64,000 nucleotides of DNA, taken from Variovorax sp. J22P240. GTDB taxonomy: Bacteria; Pseudomonadota; Gammaproteobacteria; Burkholderiales; Burkholderiaceae_C. The stretch spans positions 1,178,001 to 1,242,000 of the forward strand of contig NZ_JASZYR010000001.1 of assembly GCF_030316855.1 (NCBI RefSeq), written 5' to 3'. Below are positions 1-8,082 of this stretch, piece after piece. Each line of letters opens with the position of its first letter. Position 1 is the stretch's first letter. The notes beneath the pieces were generated by a model that was not told the DNA's origin, made no database searches, and saw only the letters and a list, made by a program, of their open reading frames with translations. The position numbers were made by a program, and so were the translations under genes.

Positions 1-347
1 AGAACGGCGGCCAACTGGTGATCTTTCCCGAGGGCACTCGGACCGTGACGCCGCCGCTCAACGCCTTCCGGCCCGGTGTGACGCTGATCGCCAAGCTATC
101 GCAGGCGCCGATCCAGACGGTCTTCATCGACACCGATTCACCCTATCTCGCCAAGGGCTGGCCGCTGTGGCGCGTGCCGCCTTTCCCGATCGTCTTCACG
201 CTGAGGCTGGGTCAGCGCTTTGCACCGACGCCGGACAGTGACGCGCTGCTGCGGCAGATAGAACAATACTTCCGCCAATCCATGGAACAGCGCGCCCCCG
301 ACGCGCAGCCCGCATGCCAGACGTCTCGCGCACCCACCTTGTCCTGA
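1..347 (+). CDS. 1-acylglycerol-3-phosphate-type acyltransferase (C-terminal part)
   Basis: The reading frame is already open at the left edge, so only the last ~115 codons are visible. The FPEGTRT motif near the start is the acyl-acceptor block III of the PlsC/LPLAT family; the catalytic HX4D motif would lie upstream of the window. Enzymes of this family move an acyl chain from acyl-ACP or acyl-CoA to a lipid acceptor at the inner membrane. The stop overlaps the next gene by 34 bases, so the two are probably translated together. Stand-alone PlsC-like genes next to a family-2 glycosyltransferase are common in aryl-polyene/xanthomonadin loci, and I infer that role here because the rest of such a locus lies at 25-34.6 kb. 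A phospholipid-synthesis role cannot be ruled out from the fragment. Confidence 0.8.
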   Translation, partial: NGGQLVIFPEGTRTVTPPLNAFRPGVTLIAKLSQAPIQTVFIDTDSPYLAKGWPLWRVPPFPIVFTLRLGQRFAPTPDSDALLRQIEQYFRQSMEQRAPDAQPACQTSRAPTLS

Positions 348-1090
348 TCCCCAGCTACAACACGGGCGAACGCCTGTTCTCGACGGTCAGCGCGGCGTGT
401 GCGCAATGGAGCCCGGTGTGGGTGGTGGTCGACGGCAGCACGGACGGAACCGGCGAGCGGCTTCAGCAGATGGCCGCATCGGATCCAGGTCTTCGCGTCT
501 GGGTACTGCCCGAGAACCAAGGCAAAGGTGCTGCCGTGCTGCACGGTCTGCGTGCGGCGCAGGAGGCGGGCTTCACGCACGCGCTGACGATGGATTCCGA
601 CGGCCAGCATCCGGCGGACCTGATCCCGGCCTTCATGCGAGCTTCGCAGGCCCGGCCCGAAGCCATGGTGCTCGGTCGTCCCGTGTTCGATGCCAGCGCT
701 CCGATGTTGCGAGTGCGCGGCCGGCGCGTCTCGAACGGCTGGACCCAGCTCGAAACACTGTTCGCCGGGATCGGTGACTCGCTCTACGGATTTCGCGTGT
801 ATCCGGTGGCGGCTCTGATCGCCATCATGGCGCGTCAGCCATGGATGCGCCGCTTCGACTTCGACACCGAGGCGGTCGTGCGTCTAGCCTGGCGTGGCGT
901 CAAGCCGATCAACATTGATGCGCCGGTGAAGTACCTCACTCCGGAAGAAGGTGGGGTCTCACACTTTCACTATTTGCGGGACAACGTGCTGCTGACCTGG
1001 ATGCACACGCGGCTGATGCTGGAGTTCGTGCTTCGGCTGCCTGGGCTGCTGATTCGGAAGGCGCGAGGGGCGCCGCCGTTTCAGCGCTGA
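314..1090 (+). CDS. Family 2 glycosyltransferase, aryl-polyene locus type
   Basis: The 258-residue protein has a GT-A fold: LIPSYN near residue 12, VVVDGSTDGT near 37-46, and the DSDGQHP metal/nucleotide-sugar motif near residue 95. A hydrophobic C-terminus (about 225-250) suggests membrane association. It resembles the dolichol-phosphate-mannose-synthase-like glycosyltransferases found in aryl-polyene clusters, where the enzyme is thought to attach a sugar or lipid head group to the polyene; in some species it is fused to an acyltransferase. Here it overlaps a separate acyltransferase. The gene ends 16 bases from the converging EPS dehydratase gene. The family call is firm; the pigment role is inference from neighbours. 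Confidence 0.85.
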   Translation: MPDVSRTHLVLIPSYNTGERLFSTVSAACAQWSPVWVVVDGSTDGTGERLQQMAASDPGLRVWVLPENQGKGAAVLHGLRAAQEAGFTHALTMDSDGQHPADLIPAFMRASQARPEAMVLGRPVFDASAPMLRVRGRRVSNGWTQLETLFAGIGDSLYGFRVYPVAALIAIMARQPWMRRFDFDTEAVVRLAWRGVKPINIDAPVKYLTPEEGGVSHFHYLRDNVLLTWMHTRLMLEFVLRLPGLLIRKARGAPPFQR

Positions 1091-1106
1091 ACGTCTACCC
1101 TGGCCA

Positions 1107-3407
1107 TCACGCCACGGCTTCCACCCTTTGCTCCAGGTGCACCCAGTCGACGAGCTCACCTTCAGGGCGGTATCCGAGCACCACTTGCTGAAGCAGTTCG
1201 CGAATCGCCGGGACATCGTTCGAGTCCAGCGCATCCGTCAGGGCCTGCAGGCGCAGGGCCAATTCGTCCCAAGGCAGGAAGTCCTCGTGCGCTTTCATGA
1301 TGCGCGGGTGATGCGTTGGCAGGGGGTTGTCACCGATGAGCAGTTCTTCGTAGAGCTTCTCGCCCGGACGCATCCCCGTGACGCGGATCTCGATGTCACC
1401 TTCGGGGTTCGCGGCGTCGCACACCGTCCGGCCCGAGAGCTCCACCATGCGGCGCGCGAGATCGATGATCTTCACCGGCTCGCCCATGTCGAGCACGAAC
1501 ACGTCGCCGCCGCTTGCCATGGCGCCAGCCTGGATGACCAGTTGCGCGGCTTCAGGAATGGTCATGAAGTAGCGCGTCACGTCGGCGTGGGTCAGCGTGA
1601 TCGGCCCGCCCTGCTTGATCTGCTGGCGGAACAGCGGCACCACCGAACCTGACGACCCCAGCACATTGCCGAAGCGCACCATGCAGAACCGCGTGCCGCC
1701 CGGTTTCGTGGCCGCCTCTTCCGCCAAGGCCTGCAAGACCATCTCGGCCAGACGCTTGCTGGTTCCCATGACATTGGTAGGCCGAACCGCCTTGTCGGTG
1801 CTGACCAGCACGAAATCTCTCACGCCATGATCGGCCGCCACCCGCGCCGTGACCAGGGTGCCAAGCACGTTGTTCTTCACGCCCTCGGCCGCGTTGTGCT
1901 CCACCAGAGGCACGTGCTTGTAGGCGGCCGCGTGGTACACGGTGTCAGGACGCCAGGCAGCCATGATTTCGCGCATGCGCTGCTCGTCGCGCACCGATGC
2001 CAGCAGAGGAACAACGCGCATCGCGGGCACCTCCTGGCCATCCTCGCCGGCCAACTGATGCAGCAGTTCGCCGTGGAGAGCGTAGAGCGCATATTCGCTT
2101 CGCTCCACCAACAAGAGGGTGTGGGGCATCGCCCGGACGATCTGGCGGCACAGTTCGCTGCCGATAGAGCCGCCGGCTCCCGTCACCAGCACCACCTTGC
2201 CGCAAATGTTCTTGCCCAGCAGGATCTGGTTCGGCGGGACCGCATCGCGGCCCAACAAGTCTTCGATTTCCAGGTCGCGCAAGTCGCTGGTTTGCACGCG
2301 GCCATGGGCCAGGTCCATCAGGCCCGGCAAAGTGCGCACTGCCACATGCACCTTGAGCAGCGAGTCCAGGATCTCGTTGCGGCGCTTGCGCGGCGCCGAA
2401 GGAATCGCCAGCAGGACCATGCTGACCTCCAGCGAGCGCACGCGGTTCTCAAGGACTGTCGGACTGTAGATGGGCAAGCCGCGGATCATCCCGCCGTGCA
2501 GCCGACGGTCGTCGTCCAGGAACCCGATCACCTGCATCTCGGGGTTGTGCGAAAGGGCCGCCGACAGTTGCTGTCCCGCCGAGCCTGCGCCGTAGACCAA
2601 GACCTTGGGCAGCGTGCTGCGAGAAATCAGACTGCGGTAGCTGCCGCCCAGCCAAAAACGCGCAAGGGCTCGCGCCGCTCCAACCGCTACCAGCAGCAAC
2701 GGCGGCTGGATCATCCCGACCGTGCGCGGCACGCCGTCCACTCCGACAACCGTGAACGCCACGCCATACAGCACGCCATAGATCACCGATGCGTGCCATA
2801 CCGCCGTCAGCGCCGCGCCGCCGCCATAGCGAAAGATGGCGCGGTACAAGCCGAACACGACGAACACGGGCAACGCCAGGACCAGCGCACCAGCGACCGC
2901 CCACCAATAGGCGCCCGACAGCGTGACCCAGCCTTCGAGCCGCAACGACAGCGCCAGCCAGACCGTGAAGACGCAAAGGCAAGCATCGACCCCGAGCGCA
3001 ACGACGCGCTTGGCGGTGCGCGGCAGCGCGAGCATGGGCCGCGCGGACCGCTGCAGCGGCCGCCAATCCAGCGCCCAACCTGCGGCAAAGGCGACCGCCA
3101 GCCCCACGCCGTCCGCCAACCAATCGCCCCACTCGGCGAGCCTCTGGGGCGTGAATGACTGAAGCACCTCGATCAGTCCGCCGTAGGCAAACAGACCCAG
3201 GAACACCATCAAGATGCGTTGGCGATACGCCGCACGTCCCAGCAACCCGAGGATCGCGAAGGTAATGAGGTGGTTGCTCTTGTCCCACCCCGTGGTGGGC
3301 ATCTGCGGCGGCAATACCGGCATGAGCGCCAGGACCAGCGCCGTCAGCACACAGACCCAGAAGCCGAGTCGAGTGAACTTTTCTCTGGCCAATGCTGCTG
3401 CCGTCAT
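1107..3407 (-). CDS. VanZ domain fused to a membrane UDP-sugar 4,6-dehydratase (PglF/WbpM/CapD type)
   Basis: The protein has 766 residues, about 110 more than usual for this family. Residues 10-110 form a VanZ-like domain with its signature polar residues in membrane segments: DKxxH at 42-46, E80 and Q83, R89, and D95/D99. Then come four or so further membrane helices (about 135-250), a first nucleotide-binding region (GAGSAGQ near 273), and the catalytic SDR domain with the glycine-rich TGAGGSIG at 409-416. The catalytic stretch STDKAVxPxxxMGxxK (about 536-551) has Met in place of the usual SDR Tyr, as in WbpM and PglF. These enzymes convert UDP-GlcNAc to the 4-keto-6-deoxy sugar. It is the last EPS gene and is preceded by its own 190-base gap with a possible promoter. 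The VanZ fusion is odd and unexplained. Confidence 0.9.
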   Translation of the reverse strand: MTAAALAREKFTRLGFWVCVLTALVLALMPVLPPQMPTTGWDKSNHLITFAILGLLGRAAYRQRILMVFLGLFAYGGLIEVLQSFTPQRLAEWGDWLADGVGLAVAFAAGWALDWRPLQRSARPMLALPRTAKRVVALGVDACLCVFTVWLALSLRLEGWVTLSGAYWWAVAGALVLALPVFVVFGLYRAIFRYGGGAALTAVWHASVIYGVLYGVAFTVVGVDGVPRTVGMIQPPLLLVAVGAARALARFWLGGSYRSLISRSTLPKVLVYGAGSAGQQLSAALSHNPEMQVIGFLDDDRRLHGGMIRGLPIYSPTVLENRVRSLEVSMVLLAIPSAPRKRRNEILDSLLKVHVAVRTLPGLMDLAHGRVQTSDLRDLEIEDLLGRDAVPPNQILLGKNICGKVVLVTGAGGSIGSELCRQIVRAMPHTLLLVERSEYALYALHGELLHQLAGEDGQEVPAMRVVPLLASVRDEQRMREIMAAWRPDTVYHAAAYKHVPLVEHNAAEGVKNNVLGTLVTARVAADHGVRDFVLVSTDKAVRPTNVMGTSKRLAEMVLQALAEEAATKPGGTRFCMVRFGNVLGSSGSVVPLFRQQIKQGGPITLTHADVTRYFMTIPEAAQLVIQAGAMASGGDVFVLDMGEPVKIIDLARRMVELSGRTVCDAANPEGDIEIRVTGMRPGEKLYEELLIGDNPLPTHHPRIMKAHEDFLPWDELALRLQALTDALDSNDVPAIRELLQQVVLGYRPEGELVDWVHLEQRVEAVA

Positions 3408-3504
3408 TGGCCTTCTCTCTTGAATGAGTGCACGTGAATCTTGTTGTTGTTCGCGATCACAGACCGCCTCGATCTACGGAAAACGCTGAAAAAATGCACG
3501 ATTG

Positions 3505-3532
3505 ATTATAAAACGAAATGATACGTTTTGAA
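3505..3532 (-). promoter_or_regulatory. Possible promoter with inverted repeat upstream of the VanZ-dehydratase gene
   Basis: On the minus strand TTCAAA (3532-3527, 4 of 6 matches to the -35 consensus) is 16 bases from a perfect TATAAT (3510-3505). A six-base inverted repeat, AAAACG-N8-CGTTTT (3510-3529), fills the spacer and could be an operator. The surrounding 60 bases are far richer in A and T than the coding DNA. This would give the last EPS gene its own transcript. Prediction from sequence only. Confidence 0.4.
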
Positions 3533-3595
3533 ACAAAATGAGTCATTTAGTTCGGTAGCCGTTACGTCTGGAAGTGTTCGCCGACGAACGCAGCC

Positions 3596-4780
3596 TCAAG
3601 CGCTTGCTTGCGCCAGCACCCGCGTGATCACTTCGCAGGTCTTGTCGAGTTCGGCCGATGTGAGCGTCGGATGCACCAGGAACATCAGGCTGGTATCGCC
3701 CAGGCGGCGAGCGACCGGGAGCCGCTCCGAGGGCCGCCAGCCAGTGTGGTCGAACGCCTTTTCGAGATACACCTCCGAGCACGAGCCTTGGTAGCAAGGC
3801 ACGCCACCGGCGTTGACGGCTTCGACGATGCGATCGCGACTCCAGCCTTCGGCCAAACGATCCGGCTGCACGTAGACGTAGCACTTGTAGTGCGCGTGCA
3901 TGGTCCGGCCTTCATGCCGCTCGAACTGCGGAACACGCACCGCCGCATGCGGCCGGCACGCAGCCCAGATCGCCTCGGCATTCCTCGTTCGTGCCTCGGT
4001 CCAGTCGACCATGCGCTGCAGTTGGATGCGACCGATGGTGGCCTGCATCTCCAGCATGCGCCAATTGGTGCCGAAGCTCTCGTGCAGCCAACGGAAGCCC
4101 GGCGGGTGCTCACGCTCATGCACCGCCTCCCAGCTCTTGCCGTGGTCCTTGAAGGACCACATGGCCGACCATAGAGAACGATCGTTGGTCGTGACCATCC
4201 CGCCCTCGCCTCCGGTGCTCATGATCTTGTCCTGGCAGAAGCTCCATGCGCCCACGTGGCCGATCGAACCCACGCTGCGTCCCTTGTAGCGTGCGCCATG
4301 CGCCTGGGCGCAGTCCTCGATCACTTTGAAGCCATGGGTGTCCGCCAGCGCCATGATGTCGTCCATGTCGCAGGGCCAGCCCGCGAGGTGGACACAGATG
4401 ACGGCCTTGGTTCGTGGCGTGAGCACGCGTGCGATGGTGGCTGCCGACAGGTTGCCGCTGTCTCCCTCGACGTCAGCGAAGACGGGGGTGGCGCCAGCGT
4501 TGACTACACAAGAAGTACTCGCGATGAAGGTACGGGGGGTCACGACCACCTCGTCGCCGGGGCCGATGTTCAGGGCCTTGAGCGCGATGTCGAGGGCCAG
4601 CGTGCCGTTGGACAAGGCTACCGCGTACTCGACGCAGGCCCATGCGGCGAACTCCTTTTCGAAGGTGCGGCACTCGGTGCCGGTCCAGTAGTTGACCTTG
4701 TTGGACAGGAGAACCTGCTGGATGGCGGCGGATTCTTCTTGAGTGAAGTTGGGCCAGGGGGAGAAATAGGTGTTCAGCAT
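3596..4780 (-). CDS. DegT/DnrJ/EryC1/StrS-family sugar aminotransferase
   Basis: The 394-residue PLP enzyme has the expected family length. It carries the PLP lysine in QDKIMSTGGEGG (K185), the aspartate that contacts the PLP ring nitrogen in EDCAQAHG (D156), and the S/T phosphate-binding region near residue 60 (SNGT). The family transfers an amino group, usually from glutamate, to a keto sugar nucleotide. Lying directly upstream of the dehydratase and downstream of a PglD-like acyltransferase, it is best placed to aminate the UDP-4-keto-6-deoxy-GlcNAc product, as PglE does. The lysine-loop sequence differs from that of Campylobacter PglE, so the exact sugar is uncertain. A 45-base gap separates it from the preceding gene. 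Confidence 0.88.
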   Translation of the reverse strand: MLNTYFSPWPNFTQEESAAIQQVLLSNKVNYWTGTECRTFEKEFAAWACVEYAVALSNGTLALDIALKALNIGPGDEVVVTPRTFIASTSCVVNAGATPVFADVEGDSGNLSAATIARVLTPRTKAVICVHLAGWPCDMDDIMALADTHGFKVIEDCAQAHGARYKGRSVGSIGHVGAWSFCQDKIMSTGGEGGMVTTNDRSLWSAMWSFKDHGKSWEAVHEREHPPGFRWLHESFGTNWRMLEMQATIGRIQLQRMVDWTEARTRNAEAIWAACRPHAAVRVPQFERHEGRTMHAHYKCYVYVQPDRLAEGWSRDRIVEAVNAGGVPCYQGSCSEVYLEKAFDHTGWRPSERLPVARRLGDTSLMFLVHPTLTSAELDKTCEVITRVLAQASA

Positions 4781-4825
4781 GGGGATGGCGCTTTCAATTC
4801 AGTTCAATCCAGTAAATCCATCGGC

Positions 4826-5452
4826 TCAGCGCGCAGCCAGCGGCGCCGCGGGGCAGCCCACCACGGTGTGCCCCGCGGGCACGTCCTTCACGACAACTGC
4901 GCCCGCTCCCACCATCGCGCCCGCGCCAATGCGAATGCCCTGCCGAACGGCGGCACCGACGCCGACCCATGCGCCCTCGCCCACGCTCACATTGCCGGAC
5001 AGATGGGCGCCAGGACTGATGTGAACCGCATCCGCCAGCACGCAGTCATGGTCCACGGAGGAGCAGGTATTGAGGATGCTGGCCTCGCCCGCCATGGCAT
5101 CCGCATTGATCACCGCGCCGGCCAACACCACCGTGCCCACGCCGATTCGGGCGAAGGGGCTCACCCAGGCACGCGGATGTATCACCGAAACGATGGCCGC
5201 GCCGGCTTGGCGCAATTCGCGTTGCTTGCGCAGGCGGATGGCCGCGTTGCCGATGGCGACGAGCACGCCGTCGAATTGCGCCAGCCTTACGAGCAAGTCC
5301 GCGGTGTTGCCGACGACCGGCCAGGACCCGTTGGAAGAAAGGGCGGGCCATGCGTCATCGAAGAACGCGACCGATTGCCAGCCTGCTGCCAATGCTGCGT
5401 CGGCCACAACCTTGCCGTGACCGCTGGCGCCGAGGAGTGCGAGTTGCTTCAT
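4826..5452 (-). CDS. NeuD/PglD-family sugar O- or N-acyltransferase
   Basis: The start is the ATG at 5452, where ATGA overlaps the previous gene's stop by four bases; this gives 208 residues. The N-terminus has the GASGHGKVV nucleotide-sugar-binding loop (residues 8-16) typical of PglD/NeuD. The C-terminal half is a left-handed parallel beta helix of hexapeptide repeats (about 90-205). It should acetylate an amino sugar nucleotide with acetyl-CoA in the cytoplasm. Next to an aminotransferase and a dehydratase it fits the third enzyme of UDP-N,N'-diacetylbacillosamine synthesis. Related serine or perosamine acetyltransferases are the alternative. Family certain, substrate inferred. Confidence 0.87.
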   Translation of the reverse strand: MKQLALLGASGHGKVVADAALAAGWQSVAFFDDAWPALSSNGSWPVVGNTADLLVRLAQFDGVLVAIGNAAIRLRKQRELRQAGAAIVSVIHPRAWVSPFARIGVGTVVLAGAVINADAMAGEASILNTCSSVDHDCVLADAVHISPGAHLSGNVSVGEGAWVGVGAAVRQGIRIGAGAMVGAGAVVVKDVPAGHTVVGCPAAPLAAR

Positions 5453-7458
5453 GGGGCGGGCGCTCCGGTACCCGGCCAAGAAGCCGATGCGAAGACCGTG
5501 GCAAACATGGGCACCAGTAGCCTGTTCCCGTATTCGCTCAGGTGGTCATCGTCATAGTAGAGTGGCCGCCCCTCCTTGGCGCCATGACAACGGCCGTCCG
5601 GGCAAAGGTAGGGCACGGGGTCGAGAATCCTCACCCCGCAGCGCTCTCGCGCAGCGTCCTGCGCCTGGAGCACGACCGCATGACGCTGTTGGTAGTCGAC
5701 AAGCGATATCGAGACGTCCTTGCTCTTGCCGAGCAGAAATGCGCGTGACATCGCCTTCGGGACGTCGACGCCCATCTCCGGGATGGGCCGCACCAAGAAC
5801 ACCGGTCGGTCCTTCGCCAGTTCGCACGCGGTGTCCGTCAGGTGTTGCGCATACTCCTTCAGGAATTCAGGCGTTGCTGCCGCATAGGGCCTGCTGAAAT
5901 AGACCGATGGCCGGTTGGCGTACTCTTCCCAGGGCTCGTTGTACCCGGCGGCATACATGGTGCTTCGGTTGACGATGATCAGTGGCGTCTTTTCGGGCGC
6001 GTCCGCGAGCTGCCCCATCGCCCATTCCAAAAAGCGGGCGCACTGTGACGTGGACGTTGGTGAAACATACTTGACCGACAGCAACGTCGGGCAATTTGTA
6101 TAGGTCCAGCCGATAACTCCATCTTCCCGGTCCGGTACTGCGGCAGCCACGGCGGTGAACACGGCTTCCGCATGGCTGTCTCCCAGCAGGATGGCGCGGA
6201 TCCGATTGCCTCCTAGCACACAGGAGGGCGATTTGACGCCACCCTTGGCATGACATGCGCTGCGGTAAGGGTTGAAGTTTTCGGACTCCAAGGCGGCTAG
6301 ATCCACCTGCGCAGGAAAGCGCCCGGTGACTCCTTGCTTCAGGTACACCCAAGCGCCGGATGCCGCGATGGCAGCCGTGGAGAAGAGCAGTGCCGCTGTG
6401 GCCCAACTTGTGCGGAATCGACCCAACTGTGCTCGCGTCGGCAGTTCCACGAGCCGGTAGGAGAGGTTCCCAAGCACGAGAGTCAGCACGAGACCACCGG
6501 CAATGGCCCCGGGTGCCGCATGCCCTTCCACATAGTTCAGCGCGACCCATACGGGCCAATGCCACAAGTAGAGCGAGTACGAGCGCGTGCCCAGCCATTG
6601 CGCCAGGGGTCGCGCAGTGAAAGGCGATCGGGAGCGCGCAGCGACCAGAACGCCCACCGCGCCGAGCACCGGCACCACGGCACGCCAGCCAGGCCAACTG
6701 CTTGAGCTATCGAAGGCAACAATCGCCCCGGCGATCATGACGAACCCGCCCACCTCAAGTGCCATGCGCTGGCGCGCCCTTGGCGCCCATCGCTGCGACA
6801 GCAGGTAGACAAGGCCTCCAGCGAACATCTCCCATGCCCGCGCGGGCAGCAGATAGAACGCCGCGGTGGGTCGAAAAGGCGTTACCCCAACGGCAACGGC
6901 AAGAGACACCATAAGGCCCAAGCTCATCAGCACTACGACTGAGCCGCGCCCGGGCCGCCACTTCCACAACACCAGAAGCGCCAGGGGCAGGAGCAGATAG
7001 AACTGCCACTCCACCGAAAGCGACCATGTGTGGAGCAGCAGTTTCTCGTGCGACGCAACGTCAAAGTACCCTGCCTCGCGCCAGAACTTGAAATTTGAAA
7101 GAAACAGCAGGCTGAACACCGCGTCGCTCCCCAGCTTCCGATAATCCGGCTGAAGCAGCAACCACCAACCCGCGGCCAACATCGCAGCACACAACGCGAT
7201 CAACGCCGGGAAGATTCGGCGTGCCCTGGCGAAATAGAACGACAGCACCGAGAAGGCGGCACCGTTTCGCTCCAAGCCGCCGACCACGATACCGGTCATC
7301 AGAAATCCGGAGATCACGAAGAAGACATCGACTCCCACGAATCCACCGCCGAAGCCAGGGATGCCAAAGTGGTAGAGGATGACGGCCAAGACCGCCCAGG
7401 CCCGAAGACCATTGATGTCGTCGCGGAAGTCGGCAGTGTTGCTGGTAAAGGGCCGCAT
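5449..7458 (-). CDS. Membrane acyltransferase-3 with C-terminal SGNH domain (OafA/OafB type)
   Basis: The 669-residue protein has an N-terminal acyltransferase-3 domain with about ten membrane helices (residues 15-365), opening with the typical RAWAVxxVxxYH and GFVGVDVFFVISG motifs. A periplasmic SGNH hydrolase-like domain follows (about 400-660), with GDSH near residue 425 and DDDH near residue 642 supplying the Ser and Asp-His residues. Such fused proteins take acetyl groups across the inner membrane and place them on sugars of O-antigen or EPS. Its stop overlaps the next gene by four bases, and its start directly follows the phosphoglycosyl transferase stop. It therefore most likely O-acetylates the EPS repeat unit. 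Confidence 0.9.
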   Translation of the reverse strand: MRPFTSNTADFRDDINGLRAWAVLAVILYHFGIPGFGGGFVGVDVFFVISGFLMTGIVVGGLERNGAAFSVLSFYFARARRIFPALIALCAAMLAAGWWLLLQPDYRKLGSDAVFSLLFLSNFKFWREAGYFDVASHEKLLLHTWSLSVEWQFYLLLPLALLVLWKWRPGRGSVVVLMSLGLMVSLAVAVGVTPFRPTAAFYLLPARAWEMFAGGLVYLLSQRWAPRARQRMALEVGGFVMIAGAIVAFDSSSSWPGWRAVVPVLGAVGVLVAARSRSPFTARPLAQWLGTRSYSLYLWHWPVWVALNYVEGHAAPGAIAGGLVLTLVLGNLSYRLVELPTRAQLGRFRTSWATAALLFSTAAIAASGAWVYLKQGVTGRFPAQVDLAALESENFNPYRSACHAKGGVKSPSCVLGGNRIRAILLGDSHAEAVFTAVAAAVPDREDGVIGWTYTNCPTLLSVKYVSPTSTSQCARFLEWAMGQLADAPEKTPLIIVNRSTMYAAGYNEPWEEYANRPSVYFSRPYAAATPEFLKEYAQHLTDTACELAKDRPVFLVRPIPEMGVDVPKAMSRAFLLGKSKDVSISLVDYQQRHAVVLQAQDAARERCGVRILDPVPYLCPDGRCHGAKEGRPLYYDDDHLSEYGNRLLVPMFATVFASASWPGTGAPAP

Positions 7459-8082
7459 CTATCGAGAAAGGCTGTGTGACTCGGGATGGTGGCCAGTGCT
7501 ACCCGTGAACTTCGGCATCGTCGCTTCGCCAGATGCACTGATGCCCTCGCGCACCAAGACCTTTTTCACGGTGAGCCATAGGATCTTGACGTCGAGCCAT
7601 AGCGACTGGTTGTCCACGTACCAGGCATCGAGCTTGAACTTTTCTTCCCAGCTCAAAGCATTGCGGCCGTTGATCTGAGCCCAGCCCGTGATGCCCGGAC
7701 GCACCTCATGGCGGCGCGCCTGCTCCGCCGAGTAGAGCGGCAGATACTCCATCAGCAAGGGACGCGGGCCGACGAGACTCATCTCCCCCTTGAGGACGTT
7801 CCAGAGTTCAGGAAGCTCATCGAGGCTGGTAGATCGGAGGAAGCGGCCGAATGGCATGAGGCGCTGGGCATCTGGGAGAAGATTTCCTTGCACGTCCCGC
7901 CCATCTGTCATGGTGCGCAGCTTGACCATTTCGAAGGGCAGCCCCTTCAATCCCGGCCGCGTTTGCACGAAGAAGACCGGGCTTCCGATACGCACGCGCA
8001 CCCACACGATGCAGATCGCCAGGGGCAATGCAGCGGCCACCAGAGCAAGGCACGCCAGTGTCAGATCGATCAGCCTTCGCAT
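7459..8082 (-). CDS. Small monotopic phosphoglycosyl transferase (PglC-like), EPS initiation
   Basis: The 207-residue protein matches the short PglC class: one N-terminal hydrophobic re-entrant helix (residues 5-30), then KLRTM, the catalytic D-E pair in SLDELPELWNVLKG, and the SLVGPRPL motif. It lacks the long multi-helix region of WbaP/WcaJ enzymes. It moves a phospho-sugar from UDP-sugar to undecaprenyl phosphate, the first membrane step of repeat-unit assembly. Its start overlaps the end of the preceding glycosyltransferase by 13 bases. With the PglD/E/F-like genes just downstream, a bacillosamine-type first sugar is plausible, although this family also takes other UDP-HexNAc or UDP-hexose donors. 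Confidence 0.9.
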   Translation of the reverse strand: MRRLIDLTLACLALVAAALPLAICIVWVRVRIGSPVFFVQTRPGLKGLPFEMVKLRTMTDGRDVQGNLLPDAQRLMPFGRFLRSTSLDELPELWNVLKGEMSLVGPRPLLMEYLPLYSAEQARRHEVRPGITGWAQINGRNALSWEEKFKLDAWYVDNQSLWLDVKILWLTVKKVLVREGISASGEATMPKFTGSTGHHPESHSLSR

